Below are positions 1-12,100 of a stretch of 64,000 nt of DNA, piece by piece (positions within the stretch are counted from its first letter, which is position 1; each line of letters begins with the position of its first letter). The translations under genes were made by a program, and so were the position numbers. Source of the DNA: Tachypleus tridentatus. Its lineage: Eukaryota > Arthropoda > Merostomata > Xiphosura > Limulidae. The notes beneath the pieces are model-generated. The model did no database searches and was not told the origin of the DNA. It saw only the letters and a program-made list of their open reading frames with translations. The stretch spans positions 155,413,310-155,477,309 of the forward strand of contig NC_134837.1 of the NCBI RefSeq assembly GCF_004210375.1, read 5' to 3'.

Positions 1-877
1 ATGCGAGTGTTGTAGTACTATATAAAATCAATATCGCTGACTGTTTCAGATAAGTCTAGCATTTTTTAAAATAATAATAAAGGCATACTTTAGTGGCTTG
101 TAACCAAAATAACCTGCAGAAAACCTGTAACAGTAATTTGTTACAACGCAGATACAGGCAAGGTATATGCTGAGATAAAGAGGATATTAAAGAATATATA
201 ATTTTTGGAGAGTGCTTTGTCATCTCCAGTATTGGTTATAGTGAATAATGAATGTATATAAAAATTACTTAAGTGAAAATGGTAACTCTCGTTGATGCTT
301 TTTCCTTATTACGAAGATATGAATGTCTGAATACATTGGAAGGCTTCCATTAATCCATCGTTTTAGATTTGGTATTCATATACTAACTAGTCAAATTTTG
401 TGATGAATACAGACGTAAGAATGGTTTTAGAATATATGATTCCGTGTCAGAGTTTTGTATCAGGGCTTGTATAAAACATCCACCAATTTTAAAAGACTAA
501 TGGAGCTTGTTAGTTTATGTTGACAACTTTATACTGTTTATTGAAAAGAAATAATATTTACATGTTTTTGTTTCAGAAATCAAATGAGAGTACAGTATAT
601 TATATAAATAGAAAATATAGTAGAAAAAATACATTAAGCATTAAAAATTCACTATTTAACATTGCATATTTGCAGCAAATAGCAACATGTTAAATGTCTT
701 TATTTACAATTTCAGTGAGTTAATAAAAGTTTTATTTAAAGAAGTTTTAAATAGTTTTTAACACTATCTAGCTATCTGTTTTACAATACTAACATTTTAA
801 TATAATAAAAATGCAATAGAAATTACAATTCAAGTAATTCAAGAGCTATTGTAGAATTAAAAATTTACTTGATTATA
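1..877. other. AT-rich unique sequence
   Basis: Nothing recognised apart from A/T runs. Confidence 0.5.
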
Positions 878-1002
878 TTTGTTTGTTTGAAGTTAAGCAC
901 AAAGCTACACAATGGACTATTTGTGATCTGTCCACCACAGGTATAAAAACTGTTTCTAGCGTAGTAATTTCGCGGGCATATCTTGTACTACTGGGAGAGG
1001 GG
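878..1002 (-). mobile_element. SINE B copy
   Basis: Short tRNA-derived family: plus strand starts TTTGTTTGTTTGAAGTTAAG and runs through a diverged B box (GGTATAAAAACTG) to a CACTGGG-like end. Old, diverged. Confidence 0.75.
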
Positions 1003-1154
1003 TTATAAGCCCTTTTAAGCCGTAATCAATAATTTAAAATGTTATGTGCAGTTACCCAAAGAAGTGTTCCGAGTTAAGTTCTCGTGATTAAACCATTGTT
1101 TCAGCACAAGTTGAAATTTGCTAAACAAGTTAAGACAATTAAGACCACGAAAGA

Positions 1155-1418
1155 GTGTTTGTTTGTTTTGAATATCGCACAAAGTTATCTGTGCTAGCCA
1201 TCCCTGATTTAGCAGAGTAAGTCTAGAGAAAAGGCAGCTACTTATCACCACACACCATCAACTCTTTTTTTTTTACCGACGAATAGTGTGATTAATCGTT
1301 ACATTATGACGCTCCCATGCCTGAAAGGGCAAGCATATTTGGTGTGTAGGGAATTCGAACCCACTCTCCGTAGATTGTTGCGAGTCGAGTTTCCTAACTA
1401 CCTGGCCGTGCCGGGCTC
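1155..1418 (-). mobile_element. SINE A copy
   Basis: Reverse orientation, from TTTGTTTTGAATATCGCACA to the tRNA-like head ACCTGGCCGTGCCGGGCT. B box region (GAATTCGAACCC) is recognisable. Diverged, with a T-run at 1264-1273. Confidence 0.9.
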
Positions 1419-3013
1419 AGAAAATATATTACTCTTAACTAATCCTTTTAAACAGAATTATTGGTTCACAAAACTCATCCATAGTTTTCTTATATTCTAA
1501 AAGCATTTTTTATGCTCTAGATTTCATATTTTGAAATTAATTGACAATATATTCAAGAACGTAATGTAAAACATTTACTGGAACACATTCTGTATCAAAC
1601 ATGAGGATCAACTGTTGTTGAATATTGAATGTTATCTATAAATGTGGAATCTCCAAGTGCGACATTTCAAATGTACATCTGTAATTAGGTGTTATCAAAC
1701 AGGCCGAGTTTTTGTATGCAATAATATGCATCTCATTACGACAAGCTGGATTATATAATATAGGTAAAATACTATTATTCTAGCCATAAAATATTTCATC
1801 AACAGCTTTTGATGGTAGGTTAAAGTTCACCAAAGATATTGCTGTTAGAAACCTACAAAATGCTTAAAATTCTACCAGAGGTTTTCAGCATAGATATACT
1901 AAGTTGAACAAACGCAAAGGATAAACGTATGATGTTCGACCTGCTTCGGACAGGAAAGAGTTTTAAATAATAAAATTTCTACGAAGCGAATGAAATTCGG
2001 AAATTTATTTACCCATTAACAAGGGGAAGATTTAAAAAATATATACTCCCTATTTAAATGGCTTTTTTTCATAAAATTCATACGAAATAACTCTGTAAAT
2101 TATTACAATTATTATGGGAGCATTTATTCATGTTTGTTACAATCTTTTTTTTTAAGAAGGAAAACACAGTGTACTTTGAATAGCAGAAGTATCTAGAAAA
2201 TGAAGGAAAACATGTTAGGTAAACTAAAAGTTTAACTTCAAAGTGTGAATTTCGATTAACAAAAAGCTCTTACAAGAATTATACCTTTTTTGTTACTCAC
2301 ATCTAAAATGTTAAAAAAATATTTAACTTTTATAAGAAGTACAAAATTTAAGCATTACTGTTTTGTTGGTGTTCAAATATGATGTAGTACAATACATGAA
2401 ATGATACTTATTTTCTTATAACCCATCAGTATATAACACTTTTACTTCACTATAACATTGAATATTTTTCAGACAATATTTTTCAAATTTTGTTGTTAAA
2501 CTTAAGGATAGTCAAACCAAAAGTAAACTTAGAATAAATAGTGAGAACATGCATTTTTTTTTATCAAGATTGATCTAAAGTTGTACAATGTTATCAGACT
2601 TTTCAAAAAATCTGGAGTTTGATGTTTTTAAAGTTTACTACAACTACTGGCTATTACGTTTCCAAAATTCTAAAATATAGCACTATTTTCAGTGAATTCA
2701 TAAATCATTTTACTGTTTTCTTTCAAAAATACATTTTAATATTGTTCAGTACCATAATATTGAAAATGTTTAAACAAACTTACACATCTCTTCAGGTCAT
2801 TCTTATTTTATAATAACTTTTGAAAGAAAAAGAAATATTCCCAAAATGTTTTCTAAATCATAAAATTTCCTGTCATAATAAGAGGTAAAACAAATATTAG
2901 TCTGATTGATTCGTCTTTGACAAGCTATGGTAAAGTCAGCACAGCTGAGCTTGGATATACACATTTAACAACGAAATGATTTTGTTATGATATCGCTATT
3001 AAGTAATTGTATA
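1419..3013. other. Downstream flank of the transporter gene, probable 3' UTR
   Basis: AT-rich sequence without SINEs; presumably includes the transporter 3' UTR near its right end. Its poly(A) site cannot be fixed. Confidence 0.4.
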
Positions 3014-3189
3014 TTAAACAGCCGTGGAAACTTCTTGAAACCTCTGTACTTGGCCACTTGATTTGGTCGAATGACTCTGAAACTTTTGAAGATATGGTAA
3101 ACAAAACATCATCAGTCCACTTATAGTTATCACAGCTCCAGAGACAAAGAAACCTGGATCATATGATCCTGTCACATCATATAGCCAAC
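3014..3189 (-). CDS. Transporter coding exon 5 (TM12, C-terminus, stop)
   Basis: Acceptor TTGTTATTGCAG|GT after a 13.6-kb intron. It encodes [20 protein letters not shown], the last membrane segment, and a short Gln/Ser-rich cytosolic tail ending EVSTAV before TAA at 3016-3014. The GWLYDxTGSYxxxF motif is the standard last-exon start in this family. The 3' UTR must continue below 3014; candidate minus-strand AATAAA signals (TTTATT on the plus strand) lie near 2123-2128 and 2004-2009. Confidence 0.92.
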
Positions 3190-6100
3190 CTGCAATAACA
3201 AATTATTAAAGAAAGTCAAATGTAACTTCAGCGTTTGTATTATTGAATATTAAATTTGTATCTAACAGAAATTATTGGAAAAGTTTGGATCAAACAGTAG
3301 TACATAAATTCATAACCTTAACACGAAGTGTTATTTGATGAATCCGACTCTGTAATTCCTGTGTTGATGCATCCAATTACTCAACATTATCTTTTGGCAG
3401 ATATACTTTCAGCTGTATTTGAAATAAAACTTTCAAATTGAGAATGGTTATGTTCCCTTCCCCACACATATATATCCATGTTAGTATTTTTCTCCCTTGT
3501 AGTGATAGGTTGAGGAGCTTGGATATTTCTACCTCACCATAACAACATGCAAAATCTGCAGAACTTATTTTGAGACACATATTAATTGAAAAAAAGAAAC
3601 CAAACGAAGGACAAGTATTCAAACAAAAGCATGAAGGACAGTGAGGAAATGTATCAGTAATGGAGTGTATTCCAAGCATTAAGAGTAAAAAAAGAAGCCA
3701 ATGACTTGTCTTATTGACATTAATCCGACACGTTTCTAGCACTGGAAAAGGTAAGAAAGTTTTTGATATTAAATATCTAATTAATTGAAAAGTGTTCAAT
3801 AAAAAGTAAGTGGCGGTCCCTTGATAGGAAGCAACATGTGGAAAAATATGTGAAAAAATCGATGATAGATGGCGTATGGTATTAACCAACCATTAGATAT
3901 TCTTGATGATGAGAAACCCACTTGAAATAAAAATGTATCTCAGAATAGCTGGTATGGATATTAACATTTTTATTGATAAGCAGAGAACAACGTTTCGACC
4001 TTCCTAGGTGATCATCAGGTTAAGAAAGAGAGAGTTTGAATGTGACCGTTGACGGACACATGTCCTAGGGACGATAGTTTTTTTTTTGTTTTTTTTTTTG
4101 GAATTTCGCACAGATAGCCCTCGAGTAGCTTAGTGCGAGTAGCTGCCTTCCCTCTAGTCATCACCACCCACCGCCAACTCTTGGGCTACTCTTTTACCAA
4201 CGAATATTGGGATTGACCATAACATTATAACGCCCCACGGCTGGGAGGGCGAGCATGTTTGGCGCGACGCGGGCGCGCCCCACGACCCTCGGATTACGAG
4301 TCTCACGCCTTACGCGCTAGGCCATGCCAGGCTAGGGACGAGAGTAAAAACGGGTACTGGAATGTAAGGAACGCTGCAGCTGGATGTTAGGTTATTAATT
4401 AGTATAGGTATAAAGGTGTTACTTTATATTGGTTTGAATTTGGTTTTAGTTACACCATTGTTAATCGTACACGCTCGTGCAATCCTAACGAAGCTAATTT
4501 AAATTTTAAAAAATCATGAACAGAAGAAATGACATTTATTTCATCCAACAGTGAAGAAAAGAAAAGCTCGAAATATAAAGAACTAAATAACCTACAGAAA
4601 CAAAAAAAATTAATTTAGACTATTAACTGGCCTGCTGCATTCAACCAGACATTTATGGACTCATGCAACGCAACATCAATCAACTCAGTAGTACGAATGA
4701 CAAGGAAAAGAAGGTCCGCCACAACAAGAAACAAGATAAACTAAGGTATCAACAACAAAAAAGACGTCAACACGACGAACCACCAACAAACCTCGTAATT
4801 AACAGATCCGACCGAAAATTAAGCAATGAAAAATACATCTACTCAACAAAGGACTCAATTTCGCAGTAACATCTAGAAATATTCCATCCATCGAAATGAA
4901 AGCCTGCCTTGAAGACTTAGTTAGAAGACTGGTATCCACTCTACACAAACTGAAAACACCAACAAAACAACGAAAAACAACCACCAGAAAGAAGAAAACT
5001 TTGACAATAATTCCACCGACAACCAACAACCTATCTTTTCAGGTAGAACTGAAAACATCTATTTCCATGAAACACCTCAAAACAGTATCTTAAGCAACTT
5101 TTTCAAAAAAAATTCACACAAAACTATCAACATAATTTCACTGAAAATATGTCTAAAAACAACCTCACACAAAAAGATATTCATTCCATAAACAACTTAA
5201 AACAAGACAACAACATCAAAATTCTAAAAGCAGATAAAGGCTTTGCTATAGTTATAATGAACACAAATGAATACTTTCAAAAAATGAACAACATCTTGTC
5301 AGATACTAACAAATTTAAACTAATAAACACAAATCCACCTGAAAACCAGTTAAATAAAATACTACTACAAATGAAAAAAAACAACAACACAATCTCAAAA
5401 AACATTTATTCTTACCTACGAAAACCGACTAACGCACACCACAACTATACGGCACCCCCAAACCTCACAAACTCGATTATCCACTACGACCCATAATGTC
5501 GACCTACGGATCATTTAACTACATCCTTGGTAAATATATAACGTGGGAATTTTATAAATATGTAACATCAACTGGCTCCTTTTTCAAAGACTCTTTCAAC
5601 TTTAAATATATTCTTAATCAACTAAATCACAGAACCTTAATGGCTAGTTTTGATGTAATCTCCCTCTTCACAGAGATCCCAACAACTGAATCCTGAAAGA
5701 TAACTTTAGAACTTTATATCCAAGACCCAAACCCATTGATACATATCTCCAGTAACCAGTTAGCAACCCTTATAGAATTCACTATCTCCAAAACTAACTT
5801 TATGTTCAATAACCAAAACTACCTACAAATAAATGGCCTAACTATGGGGAATCTCGTGTCATTTTTATGACACAGATTGAATCACAAGTGATCAGTTGAG
5901 CTTTACACCCACCACTATGCTGGTACTGATATGTTGATGATACAACTGCTGGATTCACATCTACATAAAACACACTTAGTTTTTTCAATCACGTTAATTC
6001 GATACACCCCAACATTAAGTTCACCTGTGAACAGGAAAAAAACTTAACCAAATAGCATTTCTTAACCTCAAAATCACTAGAACTGGCACACAATTCAAAA

Positions 6101-9100
6101 CAGAAATCCACAGAAAAATCACCCATACTGGATTATACATGGGACTCAACATGAAACAAAACAAAAATTCAACATATTAAGAAACCAAATAAACACAGCC
6201 ACAAAGCTTTGTTCACCCGTTAAAATTAACGAAGAAATCAACAAAATAAAACAACACTTCATTAACATCAACAAATTTCCTAAAAAAAATCGTGAAAAAA
6301 ATTATACAGACACACCTAGATCAAGAACAACCAAACAACAATAAATCCCAAGATACAACAAACTACAAAACCTTATACTGCTGCATACCATATGTTCCCG
6401 ACATGAGCGAAAAAATAACCAACATTTGGAAAAAAAAACTTATAAAAAACATAACATTCCATTACCACCAAATTTATTCAAAAAACAGGTACAAAACTAA
6501 AGTCCATATTATGTAAAAATCACACTGAAAAACACGACACCAATATATTTTATAAAATACAATGCAACAACTGCCACGGCTTCTATATTGGAGAAACAAG
6601 CAGAAAAATAGAAACTAAATTCAAAGAACACATACACAAAAAAAGCACCTTCACACGTTTTTGAACACTGCAAATCAAATAAACACAACATAACCATAGA
6701 AAAATATTAAATAGGGAAACAAATATAAAAAAAAGCAAAATCGAAGAAGCCCTACTAAATCCAAAATTAAATCAATATAAGGACACCTTTATACCTATAC
6801 TAATTAATAACCTAACATCCACCTACAACGACCCCTACAATCCGGTACCCGTTTATACTCTCGTCCCTAACACATGTGTCCGTCAACGGTCACCATTAAA
6901 ACTCTCTCTTTCTTAACCTGAAGATGACCTAGGAAGGTCGAAACGTTGTTCCCTGGTTTGTTAGTAATAGTGTTAATACCCATACCAGCCGTTCTGAGAT
7001 ACAACCACTAGTTAGTTTTTGTTCTGGCTTTAATATATAAACCATAAATGTATATAAAACATCATATTTCTGGGGCTCATAAATTAGTTCTCTCTAGTGA
7101 ATTCGGGCGCCAGATCAGGAATAATAAAAAAAAAGAATATTTGTTTTCCAAACACGGGTGTCATTCAGTGCACAAACTCCTTGTGAATATATAATGGTAC
7201 CTTATCTAATATAAGAATATGTTAATAAATGATGTATAATGTGTGAGAATAAGAGAATGTTAAGAGATGTCACTGGTACATTTAGCAACATTTATTGAAG
7301 AAGTAATAGCATTGTTGAGAGGTGTTTTAGCTAGAACGTATAAATCTAAACACGTTTGAATGCATTTTGCGTATTACTTTAATTGATAACTTGTTTGTAA
7401 TAGTGTTTTATTTATTGAGTCTTCTTGACCATTTGCTAGCTCAGAACGAAGAGTTTAATGATGAAACTTTCCAAGCTAATTTTGGGGTTGTAGATATGAA
7501 TGAACATTTTAAATTAAAGTTTTGTGTGTCATATGAATATCAGTTTTTAAGTCAATTTTGTATTCCAGTCATAAAGTTCCTCGAGTTGGTGGCTTAATTG
7601 TGTATTAACCTATGATTGCATAAATTTATTGGCTACAACTAGCTTTGTTTGTTGTTGTTTTTTTACTCTCGCACAAAACTGCTTAAGCACTATTTGCGGG
7701 AAGGCAAGTAGTCGTCACCACTCACTGCCATCTCGTGGGCTACTCTTTTATCAGCGAATAGTGGGATTGACTGTCACATTATAATGCTATCACGAGCTGA
7801 AAGGGTGAACATGTTTTAATGTGACGGGAATTCTAACCTGAAACCTTTAGATTAGGAGTCGAGCACCCAAACCACCTGGCCATGTTAGGCCGACAGCTAG
7901 CTTTCTGACTTTCTGTTACAGTAGTCATTGAGTACTGTAACACTCTTTTGCCACTTTCTATTGCTCACATGTAACACAGATAATGCAACCCTTTAATAAT
8001 AAAATGCAACACATAAAGGTCCTTAACACTGATTCAAATTAATATAATTTCGTGAACATACGAGTTGATAATGATACAATTAAAATTCACTCACCTGATA
8101 ATAACCTCACCAGCAGATTCTCAAGTGTGATAGTAATCTTACAACATATTTTTGGTGCACTTCTTTTTTTTTTTAGGCATAACTTTAGTGTTACTTTCTT
8201 ATGTAGCTAGTTCCATTCTCTTTTATCTGTTTGCCATCTTTTGACAATGCCATTTCTATGTAGGGAGTTACTCTATCATAGGCTAACTGGTTATCACTTT
8301 CAGATGCAAATTTGAGATTTTCATTCAACTGTTTATAAGGTTGCTCCAGGCGTGTAAGTGAGGTACAAATCCTTGATTTCAATTATGTTAGAAAAACGAA
8401 TGATCGGTGGTCAATGTCAATGCTCTCTCAATAAGTGCAAACCTCCTTTGTACCAGTGGTATTGGTCCATACACTGGCTGACTGATATGGTTTGCTGTAG
8501 TGTTCCTATCATTAAGTCTGATGGTCTCAACTGTGGAGCTAGACATCAACCAACTATCCTGGAATCTGGAAAATATCCAAGCTTTAGAAAGCTTTCATTT
8601 GGTTTGGGTATTCAGTGCCTCCACCAGTCATAAAAAGTTTTGCAGTGTTTAAAAGCATCAACTCAAGAAACACTGGGACTTGAAATGCTCTTTCATAGGG
8701 TGTACCATGTTTAAGCAACAACTAAGCTACAGATTAGAGAATTCTCCCATGTGAAATGTGTCAACCAGCTGTGTATCTTCATGCAAGGCCCCGACTACTA
8801 GAATGCCAAGATAGCTACATGAACCTGAGAATAGACCTAGTAATCCACTCTTCTCTATGAATGAAATATGTGTCTGGTCTTCATTGTTTTGGTGTTCCAT
8901 GATGTAGCAAGCTAGATACTCGCGGAGGGTACCAAAAAGGAATGAATAATTACTAGCCAAAAGGTTCACGATTCTTTAAATAGAAGAAGTCCAGTTTGAA
9001 AATCTAAAGTCGTATGAATTTGATTTGTTAAAAGTTCATCCAAAAGTGTAGATTGTTAAAAGTGTTGTAACTTTCCAGTTAAAACCATGAGTTGTTACTA

Positions 9101-12100
9101 TAACCCTTTTAGAGACAGGGTTATAAAATTATACTTTGTTCGAGTGGCATTTTAATGGATTTAAAGAATACTCATTCTCTTTGTCAGTCATAGAAAATAT
9201 ATTCCTAACATCTGAGAATTTTCAGTTACTCAGATTTCACTGATTTATGCTTCGCAACATCTGTCATGTTCTGGTGGTTAGGGTACTTGTTTTGTAACGG
9301 TCGCGGGTTCGAATCTTCACCAACAAACAATCTCACCCTTTTACTTACAATGTGATGATCAATCTTATTATTCGTTTGTAAAAAGTAACACAGGAGTTGT
9401 TGAAGGATGGTACTCACTGGCTACCTTCCCTTTAGTCCATCACTGCTAAGTGAGGGACGGCTAGCACAGACAACCCTTGCAAAGCTTTGTGAGAAACTCA
9501 AAACCAAAACAAACAAAGCAAAGCCAATACCTAAAGCTGTGTTGCCCCTTGTTATCAATGACACATAACAACCAAATTTACTCTTCAACTCAGTCTAGTT
9601 CCTTTCATTACTATCTGGCTACACATAAACTGAGCCTGGGTATATCATAAAAGGAAAAGCATTGAGACTTTAAACACTGGTACCTACATGCAACCGTATT
9701 TTTAAATCTAGAAATATGCAGTACACTTTATGTATAAATCAAGTGTATTAAAAGTGACCCAAAATAAATAAAATTAGTTAAAGTTTACATTAAAAGAGTT
9801 AACACGAAACTATAAGGATTTTGTTAGTTGAAAAACGTATTTGAATGTTTATGTTATACATTCTACAATCGGTTTCTTGATTTTGAAGGTGACGATGATT
9901 ATTGAAGTCACGAAACTGGTTGAAGAAATGAGTAAAGAAGAAGAAAGAAAGAAGAACAAGAAATAAGAAGAAGAAAGATATGTAATAGTAATAGGAGGTC
10001 TGATCAAAAAGTTCGAAGACTTCTTCTGTTACAGGTACCAGTACAGAGTCAGTGAGCTTTACTGAGGTGTGTACAAAGTACAAATAGTGATCTACCCCAC
10101 GAACAAGCCATTTCTCGAGACCTTATACCCGTGTTAGGAGAAACATGTTAAAAGGCATACTATCTCTTGCCCCTGTATTAATAAAAATGGACAAAAAAAG
10201 AAGAGCAGTGTGTTTCTATAAAGTTTTGTGTGAAAATGGTAAAGGAGGAACAGAAATCCTCGAAATATCACGAACTGCCTTTGATGATGACTGCTTAAGT
10301 AAGGCTGTCGTTTATCAGTGGATAAAACGCTTCTAAGATGGCCGGAAATCAATAAAAGATGGCCATCGTTCTGGGCAACTGTCGACATCGTCCACTAATA
10401 AAACGATCGCTAAGGTGAAAGAAAAGATTCGAAGTGATCAATGATTAACTATCCGCGAAACTGCTGATGAACTGAATATTTCCTTGGGATCATGTCAGGT
10501 GATTTTAACTGAAAAACTCTGCATGCGTCTAGTGTCTTCTGTGTATGTTCAATAATTTGTGGCAGAAAAAAACATTCCTGTGATATCCCCCCCATATTCT
10601 CCCGATCTTGTCCCTCGTGATTTTTTTTCTGTTCCTAAAAATCAAAATTAAGTTGAAAGGAAAGATATATGATGACATTCCAATCATCCATAATAATGTG
10701 AAAGCAGAACTTAGTTGTATAACAGTTGAAGACTTTCAGCATTGCTTCCGAAAATGGCAGGAACGTTGGAACAAGTGTGTAACAGCTGGGGGAAGATTAT
10801 TTTGAATGGGATAGCATATAATACTGATGTATGTACATTATTTTTCTGAATAAAAGTGGTCTTAGAACGTTTTGATCACACCTCGTATATATGTAAGTGC
10901 AAAACTTGGCTTTTGTATATACCTATCATCATTACACATCAAAATATCATACTATATACATATGTATCACCATTAAGCATCAAAGTACAGTAATGCGTTG
11001 TTGTTATCTATTAACGATCGGCCCGGCATGGCTAGGTGGTTGGGGCACTCGACTCGTAATCTGAGGGTCACGGGTTCGAATCCTTGTCACACCAATCATA
11101 CTGTCTATTTCAACCGTGGGGGCGCATTATAATGTCACGTTTAATCCCACTATTCGTTGGTAAAAGAGTAGCCCAAGAGTTAGAGGTGGGCGGTGATGAC
11201 TAGCTGCCTTCTCTCTAGTCTTACACTACTAAATTAGGGAAGGCTAGCGCTGATAGCCCTGGTGTAGCTTTAAGTGAAATTAAAAAATTAAACAAACAAA
11301 CAAAACAATCTGTGAGCCATCAAACTCAAATATGTTTTCAACCATCACAAAATAAGTAATAATAGACAGCCTAATTAAGCCTCTTAAAATAAATTTATCA
11401 TCAGCTAGAATAAATACTCGCCCTATTGCTACAGCATATATATATATAATAGGCGGTGTGCTCCACTCAGTTTTCATAGCTCAGCTAGATCAAGTAAGCA
11501 ATTCTATTGAATCACTGTCGGCATTTCAGTTCAGGAAATTACTTAGTAGCTTTTTTGCTCCAGTCTATTTTGTGGTCGGCAACTAGTATAACTTATAACA
11601 ATTAAGCATCTATTATCTAATATCTCTCAGTAAGGTGATAACAACGCTTTCGTTGAGTCTTCGAACTTCAAATAGTCATCTTTAGCTGTACTAACAACAT
11701 CAACTGTCCTAAATTGTATTAATCACGCATCTACTACCCCTTATTCTGTGGATATCTCCTATAGTAAAACTGCTTGATTGCTTGGAAATACCACTTGATA
11801 ACTTAGAAAACAAGGATCACGAGGCTCTTTTAGTTGAGATTTGGATTTCTATTGACCATATCCAGTTGTACAAAGAGGAAGTGCTTTACGTATTACATCT
11901 GTAAGCTCGTGCCACCCTAGTTTATGAATTAAATTAGGGGAAAATGGTACATCAAAGTGTATCCATTGCATTGAAATAACGTATTGTAGCTCGGAGAGTA
12001 AGAGTTGCAGCTAAAGTTTAGAAATTTAGTAATATTTCATAGTTATGTTAATTGTTAACGCTCTAAATATCACACCTATGAATTAGTGTATGCGTCATAC

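Larger units (their letters stand above)
3899..7010 (+). mobile_element. Degenerate Penelope-like retroelement with inverted terminal repeats
   Basis: About 3.1 kb inside intron 4 of the transporter, in opposite orientation. Both ends carry the same ~230-bp sequence in inverted orientation (3937-4074 plus 4332-4433 against 6776-7008). The inside has remnants of one long reading frame: a reverse transcriptase and a C-terminal GIY-YIG endonuclease, the domain pair that defines Penelope-like elements. The frame is broken by stops and shifts, so the copy is inactive. A SINE A copy (4075-4331) is inserted in the left repeat. The extreme left end (3899-3943) has a tail absent from the right end but shared with the remnants at 12.6 and 29.4 kb. 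Confidence 0.88.

Noticed and set aside
3377-3889. 170-residue open frame on the minus strand
   Set aside because: It lies in intron 4, shows no family motif and no matching splice sites; residue make-up looks like random AT-rich DNA.
11020-11090. tRNA genes (A and B boxes, cloverleaf-like heads) at many places
   Set aside because: Each is the head of a SINE A or B copy with a long body and CAAA-type tail, and the heads are mutated at pairing positions.
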